64,000 nucleotides of DNA from Paenirhizobium naphthalenivorans (GTDB lineage Bacteria > Pseudomonadota > Alphaproteobacteria > Rhizobiales > Rhizobiaceae). The first letter of the stretch is position 1; every line of letters begins with the position of its first letter. The DNA is taken from positions 46,647 to 110,646 of the forward strand of contig NZ_BJZP01000015.1 of assembly GCF_007992095.1 (NCBI RefSeq). The letters are read 5' to 3'. A program made the translations under genes and the position numbers. The notes under the pieces were generated by a model. That model saw only the letters and a list, made by a program, of their open reading frames with translations. It was not told the origin of the DNA and did no database searches. Of the stretch, positions 55,588-64,000 are shown piece after piece.

Positions 55588-56856
55588 GTGGACAATGTGG
55601 AACTCTTCGAACGCCTCGGCCTCGCGATCGCCATCGGCGCCGCTGTCGGGGTCGAGCGTCATTGGCGAGAACGCGACGAGCCGGAAGGAGGTCGCACAGC
55701 CGGCATCCGCACCTTCACCTTGTTCGGCATGGCCGGCGGCGTGGCTGGTCTGCTGGAGCGAAGCTTCGGTGTCGCCTCAAGCTATTCCGGCATTACGCTA
55801 ACCGGCTTTTTGATCGCAATCGCCCTGGTCATGGCGATTTTCGAGATGCGCGAGGCGATCGCCGAAAAGACATACAGCGTCACCTCGGTGGTCGCCGCCA
55901 TTCTGACCTTCGGGCTTGGTGCGTTGGCCGCGCTCGGTGACATGGCGCTCGCCTCCGCCGGCGGTGCGGCGCTGGTTACCATCCTGGCGAGCCGAGAGTT
56001 CCTGCACCAGGCGATCCGACGCCTGACATGGGTCGAGCTGCGCTCGGCCGTCATCCTGCTTGCCATGACCTTCGTGCTCCGACCGATCCTGCCCGACACA
56101 CCGGTTGGACCGTTCGGTGGGGTGTCGCCGAAGAGCATTGTCATGCTGGCCATCATGCTCGCCTCGATTTCCTTCGCTGGCTATGTCGCGGTGCGCATGT
56201 TTGGCTCGACGCGGGGCGATGTCCTCGCCGGCGCCATCGGCGGCCTTGTTTCCTCGACCGGTACGACCGTAGCCTTCGCCCGGCGAAGTGCCTCAGGCGA
56301 GGACGGGACTACTTTGAGCGCGGGCGCGATCAGCGCAAGCGCGGTCTCACTGTTGCGGACCGCGCTGCTTGTCGCCACACTGGCCCAGACGCTGTTACCG
56401 GTCCTTCTTTGGCCTCTGGTTGCCGGTGCTGCGGTCTTGGCGCTCTATGCTTTGATCCTTGCGCGTAGTCATCAGTCGACGGGAGGGGAGGTGGCTCCGG
56501 GCAACCCGTTCGAATTGGCGGCCGTGGCGAAAATGGCATTGCTCCTGACCTGTGTCGCGTTTCTGGCGCGGGCGGCGACGCAGCAGTTTGGCGGCGCGGG
56601 GCTTATCTTTGCCTCTGCCCTGTCGGCGCTCGCCGATGTCGACGCGGCAACGGTGACGGTGGCGAGCTTGCTGCCGTCGCTACAGCCGGGCGTTGCCGCG
56701 CAGGCAGTCGGAGTCGCCGCATTGACCAACATGGCGGCAAAGGCGGTTTATGGCAGCGTTTTCGGCTGTGCCCGGTTCTCCTGGCATCTTTGGGGGGCAA
56801 CCGCATTGTCGGCCGCGGCGGCGCTCGGTGCCTGGGCGCTCGGCAGTGTCGTATGA
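55588..56856 (+). CDS. DUF4010/MgtC-like membrane protein
   Basis: A 422-residue integral membrane protein with about 12 hydrophobic segments. The N-terminal half resembles MgtC/SapB (A-I-A-I-G-A-A-V-G-V-E-R, R-T-F-T-L-F-G-M-A-G-G). The C-terminal half matches DUF4010 (G-G-L-V-S-S-T-G-T-T-V-A-F-A-R). The start is a GTG at 55588 after GGGGGCGAAC. It is probably part of the run beginning at 53741. The function (transport or ion homeostasis) is not established. Confidence 0.82.
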   Translation: MDNVELFERLGLAIAIGAAVGVERHWRERDEPEGGRTAGIRTFTLFGMAGGVAGLLERSFGVASSYSGITLTGFLIAIALVMAIFEMREAIAEKTYSVTSVVAAILTFGLGALAALGDMALASAGGAALVTILASREFLHQAIRRLTWVELRSAVILLAMTFVLRPILPDTPVGPFGGVSPKSIVMLAIMLASISFAGYVAVRMFGSTRGDVLAGAIGGLVSSTGTTVAFARRSASGEDGTTLSAGAISASAVSLLRTALLVATLAQTLLPVLLWPLVAGAAVLALYALILARSHQSTGGEVAPGNPFELAAVAKMALLLTCVAFLARAATQQFGGAGLIFASALSALADVDAATVTVASLLPSLQPGVAAQAVGVAALTNMAAKAVYGSVFGCARFSWHLWGATALSAAAALGAWALGSVV

Positions 56857-56998
56857 GCGGGTAGGACACGCGCTTGCTGCTGGATACCCCTTGAATTCCG
56901 GCCATTTTTGTGATCTTGAACCGCGCAAACTGCCGCGACCCGTCGCGCCACACCTGCCGCCGTCGCCCGGCGCATGCCGCACTTTCAAGGAAACCGAT

Positions 56999-57799
56999 AT
57001 GGCCCGTTCAGCACTCCTCAATGTCATGGTTCAGTCCGCGCTCAAGGCGGGCAAGTCCCTGGCGCGCGATTTCGGCGAGGTGCAGAACCTGCAGGTTTCC
57101 ATCAAGGGACCGAGCGATTTCGTTTCTCAGGCCGACATCAAGGCCGAGAAGCTGGTGCGCGACGAGCTTTTGAAGGCTCGTCCGACCTATGGTTTCCTTG
57201 GCGAGGAGAGCGAGGAGATCAAGGGCACCGACGGCGCGCATCGATGGATCGTCGATCCGCTTGACGGCACGACGAACTTTCTGCACGGTATTCCGCAATT
57301 CGCTGTATCGATCGCGCTTGAGCGCAATGGCGAGATTGTCGCCGGTGTGATCTTCAATCCGGCGACTGACGAACTTTATACCGCCGAAAAGGGTGGTGGT
57401 GCCTTTCTCAACGATCGTCGTATCCGGGTCGCCGCGCGCAAGGTCCTGTCCGATTGCGTCGTGGGCTGCGGCATTCCGCATCTGGGCCGCGCCGCCCACG
57501 GCAAATTCCTCGTTGAATTGCGTCACGTTATGGGCGAAGTCGCCGGCGTCCGCCGCATGGGCGCGGCCGCACTCGACCTTGCCTATGTCGCCGCCGGCCG
57601 GCTCGACGGCTTCTGGGAGGCCGAGCTTAACCCGTGGGACATGGCGGCAGGTCTCTTGCTGATCCGCGAGGCGGGCGGTTTCGTCAGCGACATGCACGAC
57701 GGCAGCGATATGTTCCACACCGGCACCGTGGTCGCCGGCAACGAGTATATTCGCAAGGCTCTCGTCGAGGTTATCGCGCGGCCGATTCCGAAGGCCTGA
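56999..57799 (+). CDS. suhB: Inositol-1-monophosphatase family protein, SuhB-like
   Basis: A 266-residue Mg2+-dependent phosphatase. It has the metal residues L-G-E-E (67-70) and D86/D89 in D-P-L-D-G-T-T-N-F, and the C-terminal site F-W-E-A-E-L-N-P-W-D-M-A-A-G. This subgroup is the classical SuhB type, which dephosphorylates inositol-1-phosphate and in E. coli also joins the rRNA antitermination complex. The ATG at 56999 with AAGGAAACCGAT upstream is the start; the frame stays open to 56750 inside the previous gene. HisN at 8712 is its diverged relative. Confidence 0.92.
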   Translation: MARSALLNVMVQSALKAGKSLARDFGEVQNLQVSIKGPSDFVSQADIKAEKLVRDELLKARPTYGFLGEESEEIKGTDGAHRWIVDPLDGTTNFLHGIPQFAVSIALERNGEIVAGVIFNPATDELYTAEKGGGAFLNDRRIRVAARKVLSDCVVGCGIPHLGRAAHGKFLVELRHVMGEVAGVRRMGAAALDLAYVAAGRLDGFWEAELNPWDMAAGLLLIREAGGFVSDMHDGSDMFHTGTVVAGNEYIRKALVEVIARPIPKA

Positions 57800-57901
57800 G
57801 CCTTTATACAGCCGTCGAGTTCACCCGGCGGCTTTTAGCTTCAATTCGTCGCAATTTTCCACTAGCCTCCGGCGCAAAGATTACCGGAGGCGGCGGACGA
57901 C

Positions 57902-58939
57902 ATGGCGAAGGTTAAGCTGGCGGATCTGGAGGCGGCGGAGGCCGCGCCCGGCGAGTATGGTCACAAGCTCTCCAGTCCAATGCCGTTCTTCACGACGATG
58001 CTGATCTTCCTGATCATCGTCGGTTTCATCACCGCGATCCTCTACCGGCAGGCCCATGCGGCCTTCATCACCAATCCGGGCCTGAACGGCCTTATTCTCG
58101 GCGTTCTGGCGGTTGGCATTGTTCTGGTGTTCAATCATGTGCTGGCGTTGAGGCCCGAGGTCCGCTGGTTCAATTCGTTCCGCGCCGCCGGCGACGCAGA
58201 CAAGGTCGGGCGCGAGCCGCGGCTGCTGGCGCCTATGCGGGCGCTCATCGGCGGGCGCCGCTCGATGGCGATCTCAACCACGGCGCTGCGCTCGATCCTT
58301 GATTCGATCGCTACCCGCCTCGACGAATCACGCGACACCTCGCGCTATCTGATCGGCCTTCTCGTTTTCCTCGGCCTGCTTGGCACCTTCTGGGGTCTGC
58401 TTGGCACGATCGCCTCGATCAGTTCGGTGATCCAATCGCTCGATCCGGGCTCCGGCAGCAGCACCGACGTGCTTCAGGCGATGAAAACCGGCCTGACGGG
58501 CCCGCTCTCCGGCATGGGGACGGCATTCTCGTCCTCGCTGCTCGGGCTGTCCGGCTCGCTCATTCTCGGCTTCCTCGACCTTCAGGCCGGCCGGGCGCAG
58601 AATCGTTTCTATACCGAGCTGGAAAACTGGTTGTCGTCCGTGACCGACGTCGATTCCGACATGGCGGCGCCATCAGGCGGCCCGAGTGGCGTTCCCGCCG
58701 AAGACATCAGGCGGCTGGTCGATCAACTGGCCAAGCTGGCGACCCGCGAGAATGCCGGCGGCAGCGACCGCTCGGTGGCGGCCATCGCCGGGCTTGCCGA
58801 GGGCATCCAGGGGCTGGTCAAGAACATGCGTAACGAGCAGCAGATGCTACGCGACTGGATCGAGGCGCAGCAGGAGGATGCCCGTGCCATGCGCAAGACC
58901 CTCGACAGGCTCAATGAGAAGATGGGCGGGGGCAAATAG
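57902..58939 (+). CDS. MotA/TolQ/ExbB-like proton-channel protein
   Basis: A 345-residue inner-membrane protein. Hydrophobic segments lie at about 28-47, 61-82, 148-172 and 207-228. The third is the signature L-G-L-L-G-T-F-W-G-L-L-G-T-I, and the fourth follows G-P-L-S-G-M-G-T-A-F-S-S-S-L-L-G-L. The C-terminal 90 residues form a cytoplasmic coiled coil. It is followed two bases later by an OmpA/MotB-like gene, so the two form an ion-driven stator-like pair. No flagellar, tol or ton genes are near. Possible role: energy coupling to peptidoglycan or envelope work. Confidence 0.85.
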   Translation: MAKVKLADLEAAEAAPGEYGHKLSSPMPFFTTMLIFLIIVGFITAILYRQAHAAFITNPGLNGLILGVLAVGIVLVFNHVLALRPEVRWFNSFRAAGDADKVGREPRLLAPMRALIGGRRSMAISTTALRSILDSIATRLDESRDTSRYLIGLLVFLGLLGTFWGLLGTIASISSVIQSLDPGSGSSTDVLQAMKTGLTGPLSGMGTAFSSSLLGLSGSLILGFLDLQAGRAQNRFYTELENWLSSVTDVDSDMAAPSGGPSGVPAEDIRRLVDQLAKLATRENAGGSDRSVAAIAGLAEGIQGLVKNMRNEQQMLRDWIEAQQEDARAMRKTLDRLNEKMGGGK

Positions 58940-58941
58940 CC

Positions 58942-59973
58942 ATGGCGCTCGCCCGCAACCGACGCCGCGAGCGCGGCGTAGACTATTGGCCGGGCTTCGT
59001 CGACGCACTGTCGACCCTGCTTCTGGCGATCATGTTCATGCTCACCGTCTTCGTCCTGGCGCAGTTCCTCCTCAGCCGCGAGATCACCGGCAAGGACGAG
59101 GTTCTTAACCGGCTGAACAGCCAGATCGCCGAACTGACGCAACTCTTGGCGCTGGAAAAAAGCGGCAAGCAGGATCTCGAGGACACACTCGCCTCGCTGC
59201 AATCCTCGCTTTCGACCTCGGAGAGCGAGCGCAGCCGTTTGCAGCAATTGCTTGATAGCGGCGCCGGTTCGACGGATGCCGCCAACCAGAAACTCGGCCG
59301 CCTGACCCAGGAACTCGATGCCGAAAGGCAGGTGAGCGGGCGGGCGATGAGCCAGATCGAACTGCTCAACCAACAGATCGCGGCGCTACGGGCCCAGATC
59401 GCGGCGGTTGAGGAGGCCTTGCAGGCTTCGGAGGCGCGCGACCAGAATTCGCAGGTGAAGATTGCCGATCTCGGTCGCCGCCTCAATGTGGCGCTCGCCC
59501 AGAGGGTTCAGGAGCTCAACCGCTACCGCTCCGATTTCTTCGGCAGACTTCGAGAAATCCTTGCGGATCGCGAGAACATTCGAATCGTCGGCGACCGCTT
59601 CGTGTTCCAGTCGGAAGTCTTGTTCCCCTCGGGCGGCGATGTGCTCAATCCGGAGGGCGAAGTCGAGATGGCCAAGTTAGCCGGCGCCCTGCTTGACCTG
59701 GCCAAGGAAATCCCGCCTGAGATCAACTGGGTGTTGCGCGTCGACGGGCATACCGACAATGTTCCGCTCAGCGGCTCGGGCCGCTATGCCGACAACTGGG
59801 AGCTTTCGGCCGCGCGCGCCATTTCGGTGGTCAAATACCTGATCTCGAAAGGCGTCCCATCCAACCGCCTGGTCGCCGCCGGCTTCGGCGAGTATCAGCC
59901 CATCGCCGAAGGCGACAGCGCGGAGGCCCGCGCCCAGAACCGCCGCATTGAACTGAAACTTACCGAGCGTTGA
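58942..59973 (+). CDS. OmpA/MotB-like peptidoglycan-binding stator partner
   Basis: A 343-residue protein. A single membrane helix (about 18-42) begins F-V-D-A-L-S-T-L-L-L, with D21 at the position of the proton-carrying Asp of MotB. A long coiled coil (about 50-180) follows. The C-terminal OmpA domain (about 215-343) has D-G-H-T-D-N-V-P-L-S and N-W-E-L-S-A-A-R-A-I-S-V, ending N-R-R-I-E-L-K-L-T. It starts two bases after the MotA-like stop. The coiled coil between membrane and OmpA domain is longer than in typical MotB. Confidence 0.88.
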   Translation: MALARNRRRERGVDYWPGFVDALSTLLLAIMFMLTVFVLAQFLLSREITGKDEVLNRLNSQIAELTQLLALEKSGKQDLEDTLASLQSSLSTSESERSRLQQLLDSGAGSTDAANQKLGRLTQELDAERQVSGRAMSQIELLNQQIAALRAQIAAVEEALQASEARDQNSQVKIADLGRRLNVALAQRVQELNRYRSDFFGRLREILADRENIRIVGDRFVFQSEVLFPSGGDVLNPEGEVEMAKLAGALLDLAKEIPPEINWVLRVDGHTDNVPLSGSGRYADNWELSAARAISVVKYLISKGVPSNRLVAAGFGEYQPIAEGDSAEARAQNRRIELKLTER

Positions 59974-60071
59974 TCAGGTCGGCCGGCGACTAGCAGAACT
60001 GCTAGGTTGTGCGCTCCTTGACGTGCCCGTAAAAGTAAGAGGAAGTGGGAGCAGGCGAGGGGAGTTCGCGG

Positions 60072-61715
60072 ATGGAATGTGATGTGCTGGTGATCGGTGC
60101 CGGTCTGGCAGGGCTTGTGGCGGCAAGCGAGGCCGCCGACAGAGGTCTTAAGGTCTGCGTGCTCGACCAGGAGGGAGAGCAGAATCTCGGCGGTCAGGCC
60201 TTCTGGTCGCTCGGCGGCCTCTTCCTTGTCGACAGCCCCGAACAGAGACGCATGGGGATCCGTGACAGTTTTGAACTGGCCCGACAGGATTGGTTCGGTT
60301 CCGCTGGGTTCGACCGTGCCGAGGACTACTGGCCCCGTCACTGGGCTGAGGCCTATCTCGAGTTCGCGGCCGGCGAGAAGCGCGACTGGCTGCATCGCCA
60401 GGGAGTCCGCTGGTTCCCGGTCGTTGGCTGGGCTGAGCGAGGCGGCGCACTGGCGACTGGTCACGGCAATTCGGTGCCGCGTTTTCACGTTACCTGGGGG
60501 ACAGGACCTGCGGTGATTGAGCCCTTCGTCCGGCGGACCCGGAACGCTGAACGCGAAGGGCGTCTGACTTTCCGTTTCCGTCATCAGGTCGACCAGCTCG
60601 TGACGAGCAACGGCGCGGTGACCGGCGTACGGGGCAGCATGTTGGCGGCAGATGCGGCACCGCGCGGTGCCCAATCCTCGCGTGACGTGGTCGGTGAATT
60701 CGAGATCTTTGCCGGCGCCGTCATCGTCACGTCCGGCGGTATCGGCGGCAATCATGACCTTGTGCGCAAGAACTGGCCGGTCGAGCGGCTTGGGTCGCCG
60801 CCGAAGTCGATGGTGGCGGGCGTGCCGCACTACGTCGACGGGCGGATGCTCTCGATTGCGCGTGCGGCCGGTGGCGAAATCATCAACGGCGACCGCATGT
60901 GGCACTATACGGAGGGTCTCAGAAATTTTGACCCGATCTGGCCGAACCACGGCATCCGCATTCTCCCCGGTCCGTCATCCTTCTGGTGCGACGCGGATGG
61001 GAACCGCTTTGCGGCGCCCGCAATGCCCGGTTTCGATACGCTGGCGACGCTGAAGGCCATTCGGGCCCGAGGTGACGAATACAGCTGGTTCATTCTCAAC
61101 AAGGCCATCATCAAACGGGAATTCGCCCTTTCAGGTTCGGAGCAAAACCCCGACCTGACGGGCAAGAACATTCGTCTGCTGCTCAAACGCCTGGGTAAGA
61201 ACCCGCCGGGTCCTGTCCAGGCTTTCATGGACAAAGGGGAGGATTTCATCGTCCGCGACACGCTTGAGGATCTGGTTGTCGGTATGAACGAGTTGACCGG
61301 CGAACACCGGGTCGGCATCCACCATCTGCGTGGTCAGGTCGAGGCACGCGATCGCGAAATTCTCAACGACTTCAACAAGGATGCCCAGGTGACGGCGATT
61401 CGCGGCGCGCGCCACTATCTCGGCGACCGGCTGATGCGCACGGCGAAACCGCATCGTCTGCTCGACCGCAAGGCTGGTCCGCTGATCGCCGTCAGGCTTC
61501 ACGTTCTGACCCGCAAGACGCTTGGCGGCTTGCACACGGATCTTTTCTCGCGGGTGCTCGACGATACCAACAAGCCGGTGCCGGGTCTCTATGCGGCCGG
61601 CGAGGTTGCCGGTTTCGGCGGCGGCGGTGTTCACGGTTACAATGCGCTGGAAGGCACGTTCCTCGGTGGCTGCCTGTTCTCCGGCCGCATCGCCGGCCGA
61701 TCGGTCGGAGCCTGA
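60072..61715 (+). CDS. FAD-binding dehydrogenase (fumarate reductase/ketosteroid-dehydrogenase family)
   Basis: A 547-residue flavoprotein. The N-terminus reads V-L-V-I-G-A-G-L-A-G-L-V-A-A-S-E-A-A, the dinucleotide fold for FAD. The FAD_binding_2 pattern follows with G-G-Q-A-F-W-S-L-G-G-L-F near residue 45, and ends G-G-G-V-H-G-Y-N-A-L-E-G-T-F-L-G-G-C. Relatives are annotated as predicted oxidoreductases or 3-ketosteroid dehydrogenases. The ATG at 60072 after GGGGAGTTCGCGG is chosen. The substrate is unknown. Confidence 0.87.
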   Translation: MECDVLVIGAGLAGLVAASEAADRGLKVCVLDQEGEQNLGGQAFWSLGGLFLVDSPEQRRMGIRDSFELARQDWFGSAGFDRAEDYWPRHWAEAYLEFAAGEKRDWLHRQGVRWFPVVGWAERGGALATGHGNSVPRFHVTWGTGPAVIEPFVRRTRNAEREGRLTFRFRHQVDQLVTSNGAVTGVRGSMLAADAAPRGAQSSRDVVGEFEIFAGAVIVTSGGIGGNHDLVRKNWPVERLGSPPKSMVAGVPHYVDGRMLSIARAAGGEIINGDRMWHYTEGLRNFDPIWPNHGIRILPGPSSFWCDADGNRFAAPAMPGFDTLATLKAIRARGDEYSWFILNKAIIKREFALSGSEQNPDLTGKNIRLLLKRLGKNPPGPVQAFMDKGEDFIVRDTLEDLVVGMNELTGEHRVGIHHLRGQVEARDREILNDFNKDAQVTAIRGARHYLGDRLMRTAKPHRLLDRKAGPLIAVRLHVLTRKTLGGLHTDLFSRVLDDTNKPVPGLYAAGEVAGFGGGGVHGYNALEGTFLGGCLFSGRIAGRSVGA

Positions 61716-61740
61716 CCGGCTCCGACGTCTTGGCCGCCGG

Positions 61741-63546
61741 CTATTCGGCCGCCGGTGCGGCGAAGTCGCGACCGCCGGTCTCGAATTGCAGCCTGGCCAG
61801 TTTGGCGTAGAGGCCGCCGTGCTGGATCAGGCTGTGGTGCGTGCCTTCCTCGACGATATGGCCGTTATCGAGAACCAGGATGCGATCGGCCTTCAGCACT
61901 GTTGCCAGCCTGTGGGCGATGACGATCGTGGTACGATCCTTCATCAGGCCGTCCAGCGCCTTTTGCACCAGGGTTTCACTTTCGGCGTCGAGCGCCGAGG
62001 TCGCCTCGTCGAGCAGGAGGAGCGGGGCGTTGCGCAGGAGGGCACGAGCGATGGCGATGCGCTGGCGCTGGCCTCCGGAGAGGGTGATTCCCCGTTCTCC
62101 GACCTTCGTGTCGAAGCCGCTTTCAAGACGCATGATGAATTCGGTCGCTTGGGCCGCCTCGGCTGCCGCCTCGACCATCTGGCGGGTCGCGGATGGCGAG
62201 CCGAAGGCGATGTTGTCGTGGATGGAGGAGGCGAAGATCGTCACATCCTGCGGAACGATGGCGATGCGCGCGCGCACCGCCTCTGGATCCGCCTCGCGAA
62301 CATCGACATCGTCGATCCGCACGATTCCGCTGACCGGATCGTAAAAGCGCAGGATGAGCGAAAAGACCGTGCTCTTGCCGGCACCCGATGGACCGACGAT
62401 AGCGACGGTCTCGCCCGGCTCGACGCGGAAGCTCAACCCCTTGAGAGCCGATTTGGAACCGCTCGACGGGTAAGTGAAGTGAACGTCGCCGAAGCTGACG
62501 CGGCCGAGGGGAGGCTCGGGCAGCGGTATCGGGTTGACCGGCGTGGGCACCTGCGAGGTTTCGTGCAGCAACTCGCCGAGGCGCTCGGCGGCACCGGATG
62601 CCTGAGCAAGTTCGCCCCAGACCTCGGACAGCGTACCCATCGAGCCCGCGGCAATCAGCGAGTAGAGCAGGAACTGGCCGAGCGTACCGGCGGAAATCGT
62701 GCCGGCCAGCACGCTTTGGGCGCCGAACCACAGCACCGCGACGATACTGCCGAAGACCAGCGTGATCGCGACGCCTGTCAACAGTGCGCGCGACTTGATC
62801 GCCGCACGAGCGGCCTCATAGGCCTGTTCGACGGCTGCGCCATAATGGTCGGTGGCGATCTTCTCGGCATTGAACGCCTGCACGGTACGGGCGGCGCCAA
62901 TCGTCTCGCTGGCGAAGGCGGAGGCTTCGGCCAGCGTGTCCTGAGCGGCGCGCGAGCGGCGGCGGACCGAGCGACCGAAAGCAACGAGCGGAAAGACGAT
63001 GACCGGGATCGCGGCCAGGACCATCACCGAAAGTCGCGGGCTGGTTGCGATCATCATCCCCATGGCGCCGAGACAGAGGATGGTATTCCTGAGCGCGAGC
63101 GAAGCGGTCGCGCCGACCGCTGACTTGATCTGGGTCGTGTCGGCGGTCAGCCGGGAGACAATCTCGCCGGACTGGTTGACATCGAAAAAGGCGGGCGAGA
63201 GCCTAGTCACATGGGAGAAGACGTCGCGGCGAAGGTCTGAGACGACCCGCTCGCCGATGGTGATGACGAAATAATAGCGCATGGCACTGGCAAGCGCGAG
63301 AACGACCGCCAGGATGGCCATCATTCCGAAATAGTTGTTGATGAAACCGCTGTCGGAGGCGTTGAAGCCGTGATCGACCATGCGGCGGACGGCGAGCGGC
63401 AGGGCGAGTGTCGTCGCTGCGGCCAGACCGAGAAAGAACAGGGCGCCGGCGACGAGCTTGCGATAGCGCATGATATAGGGCAGGAGGCGAGCGAGGGGCT
63501 TGATGGAGCGGCGTTTCGGCTTTTCAACTTCGGTGACTGCGGACAC
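61741..63546 (-). CDS. ABC exporter, MsbA-like fused permease/ATPase
   Basis: A 601-residue half-transporter. Six transmembrane helices fill about 15-310 ([14 protein letters not shown] is the first). The ATPase has Walker [11 protein letters not shown]-loop V-P-Q-D, signature L-S-G-G-Q-R-Q-R and Walker [10 protein letters not shown]. It works as a homodimer, likely exporting a lipid or hydrophobic compound. The start is probably the GTG at 63546 (GGAG upstream). The frame is open to 63591. It is divergent from rpmE. Confidence 0.93.
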   Translation of the reverse strand: MSAVTEVEKPKRRSIKPLARLLPYIMRYRKLVAGALFFLGLAAATTLALPLAVRRMVDHGFNASDSGFINNYFGMMAILAVVLALASAMRYYFVITIGERVVSDLRRDVFSHVTRLSPAFFDVNQSGEIVSRLTADTTQIKSAVGATASLALRNTILCLGAMGMMIATSPRLSVMVLAAIPVIVFPLVAFGRSVRRRSRAAQDTLAEASAFASETIGAARTVQAFNAEKIATDHYGAAVEQAYEAARAAIKSRALLTGVAITLVFGSIVAVLWFGAQSVLAGTISAGTLGQFLLYSLIAAGSMGTLSEVWGELAQASGAAERLGELLHETSQVPTPVNPIPLPEPPLGRVSFGDVHFTYPSSGSKSALKGLSFRVEPGETVAIVGPSGAGKSTVFSLILRFYDPVSGIVRIDDVDVREADPEAVRARIAIVPQDVTIFASSIHDNIAFGSPSATRQMVEAAAEAAQATEFIMRLESGFDTKVGERGITLSGGQRQRIAIARALLRNAPLLLLDEATSALDAESETLVQKALDGLMKDRTTIVIAHRLATVLKADRILVLDNGHIVEEGTHHSLIQHGGLYAKLARLQFETGGRDFAAPAAE

Positions 63547-63734
63547 TTTACTCTTCTCCGGCCCGGGCAACGGGCTTTTGTACCATGGCACTTGTTATCC
63601 CTGTGCCCTTCATGTATAGGCACCGCATCGAATTGGGAAGCCGTGGCTTTTTCGGACTACGGCTTCATCTATTGTATAGGGTCGCTGGACGCAATTGCGG
63701 CACATGGACCCTCCGGCACATCAGGAAGATCGCA

Positions 63735-63956
63735 ATGAAGGCTGACATTCATCCCGCCTACCACATGATCAAAGTGGTCATGACCGACGGCACAGAATAC
63801 GAAACCCGTTCCACTTGGGGTTCGGAAGGCGCTGTCATGAACCTCGAAATCGACCCGAAGTCCCACCCGGCTTGGACCGGCGGCAACCAGCAGCTGATGG
63901 ACCGCGGTGGTCGTGTATCGAAGTTCAACAAGCGTTTCGGTGGCCTTGGCCTCTGA
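63735..63956 (+). CDS. rpmE: 50S ribosomal protein L31, cysteine-free form
   Basis: A 73-residue bL31. It starts [13 protein letters not shown], and has [17 protein letters not shown] and V-S-K-F-N-K-R-F-G. It lacks the C-x-x-C zinc site seen in many L31 proteins. The start ATG at 63735 follows AGGAAGATCGCA. The frame is open upstream but that part has no family match. The last bases of the window show a GC hairpin start that may be its terminator. Confidence 0.96.
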   Translation: MKADIHPAYHMIKVVMTDGTEYETRSTWGSEGAVMNLEIDPKSHPAWTGGNQQLMDRGGRVSKFNKRFGGLGL

Positions 63957-64000
63957 TCGAATTTCGATCGACGTTTTGCGAAAAGCCCGGCTTGTCCGGG

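Noticed and set aside
57902..59973. MotA/MotB-like pair as part of a Zorya defence system
   Set aside because: No ZorC, ZorD or ZorE-like helicase or nuclease gene lies nearby, and the neighbours are suhB and a metabolic flavoprotein; the locus looks like core genome.

Overview
The window is a high-GC chromosomal segment of an alphaproteobacterium of the order Hyphomicrobiales (Rhizobiales), most likely Rhizobiaceae (Rhizobium/Agrobacterium/Ensifer-like). This rests on gene content: CpdR, GapR (DUF2312), an Omp10-type lipoprotein, DUF1036 next to pyruvate kinase, homospermidine synthase, cysteine-free L36 and L31, and an MmgR/suhB-type small RNA between N-formylglutamate amidohydrolase and hisN. 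Nearly all of it reads as conserved core genome.

Layout. 0-4.3 kb: the tail of a TetR regulator, a class III aminotransferase, a long coiled-coil protein and a cysteine-cluster protein. 4.4-6.85 kb: the only clearly accessory patch. It holds glf (UDP-galactopyranose mutase), an IS3-family remnant with one terminal repeat, a methyltransferase C-terminal fragment and degenerate DNA, and it abuts the 3' end of a tRNA-Val(GAC). 6.85-12.5 kb: cpdR, N-formylglutamate amidohydrolase, the antisense-oriented mmgR-like sRNA, hisN, an alpha/beta hydrolase, a small heat-shock gene behind an RpoH-type promoter and a ROSE-like RNA thermometer, and a threonine aldolase. 12.5-19.2 kb: gltB-gltD. 19.2-30 kb: envelope and surface functions (SGNH hydrolase, lytic transglycosylase, galU, beta-barrel protein, KdsD-like isomerase, NfeD/SPFH pair) and a chemoreceptor with a secreted partner protein.

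30-40.7 kb: hemH, a LysM-tailed 5'-nucleotidase, omp10, homospermidine synthase, a DUF3445 protein, YciI, pabC-pabB and an M3 oligopeptidase. 40.9-50 kb: an atypical sigma-54-activator-like response regulator, a DUF882 peptidase-like protein, gapR, a second N-formylglutamate amidohydrolase-like gene, DUF1036-pyk, an alpha/beta hydrolase, a TPR protein and rpmJ. 50-64 kb: purE-purK, two divergent DUF465 genes, an ArsR regulator, a TauE-like permease, a thiamine-phosphate-synthase-like protein, a Sel1 protein, a DUF4010 membrane protein, suhB, a MotA/MotB-like pair outside any flagellar cluster, an FAD dehydrogenase, an MsbA-like ABC exporter and rpmE.

The most notable signals are regulatory RNAs and control regions: the mmgR-like sRNA with a recognisable promoter and terminator, the RpoH promoter plus thermometer ahead of hsp20, an unassigned multi-hairpin candidate sRNA next to it, two perfect inverted repeats ahead of gltB, and a full CtrA-type box ahead of the chemoreceptor operon. 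I see no CRISPR array, prophage or recognisable defence island.
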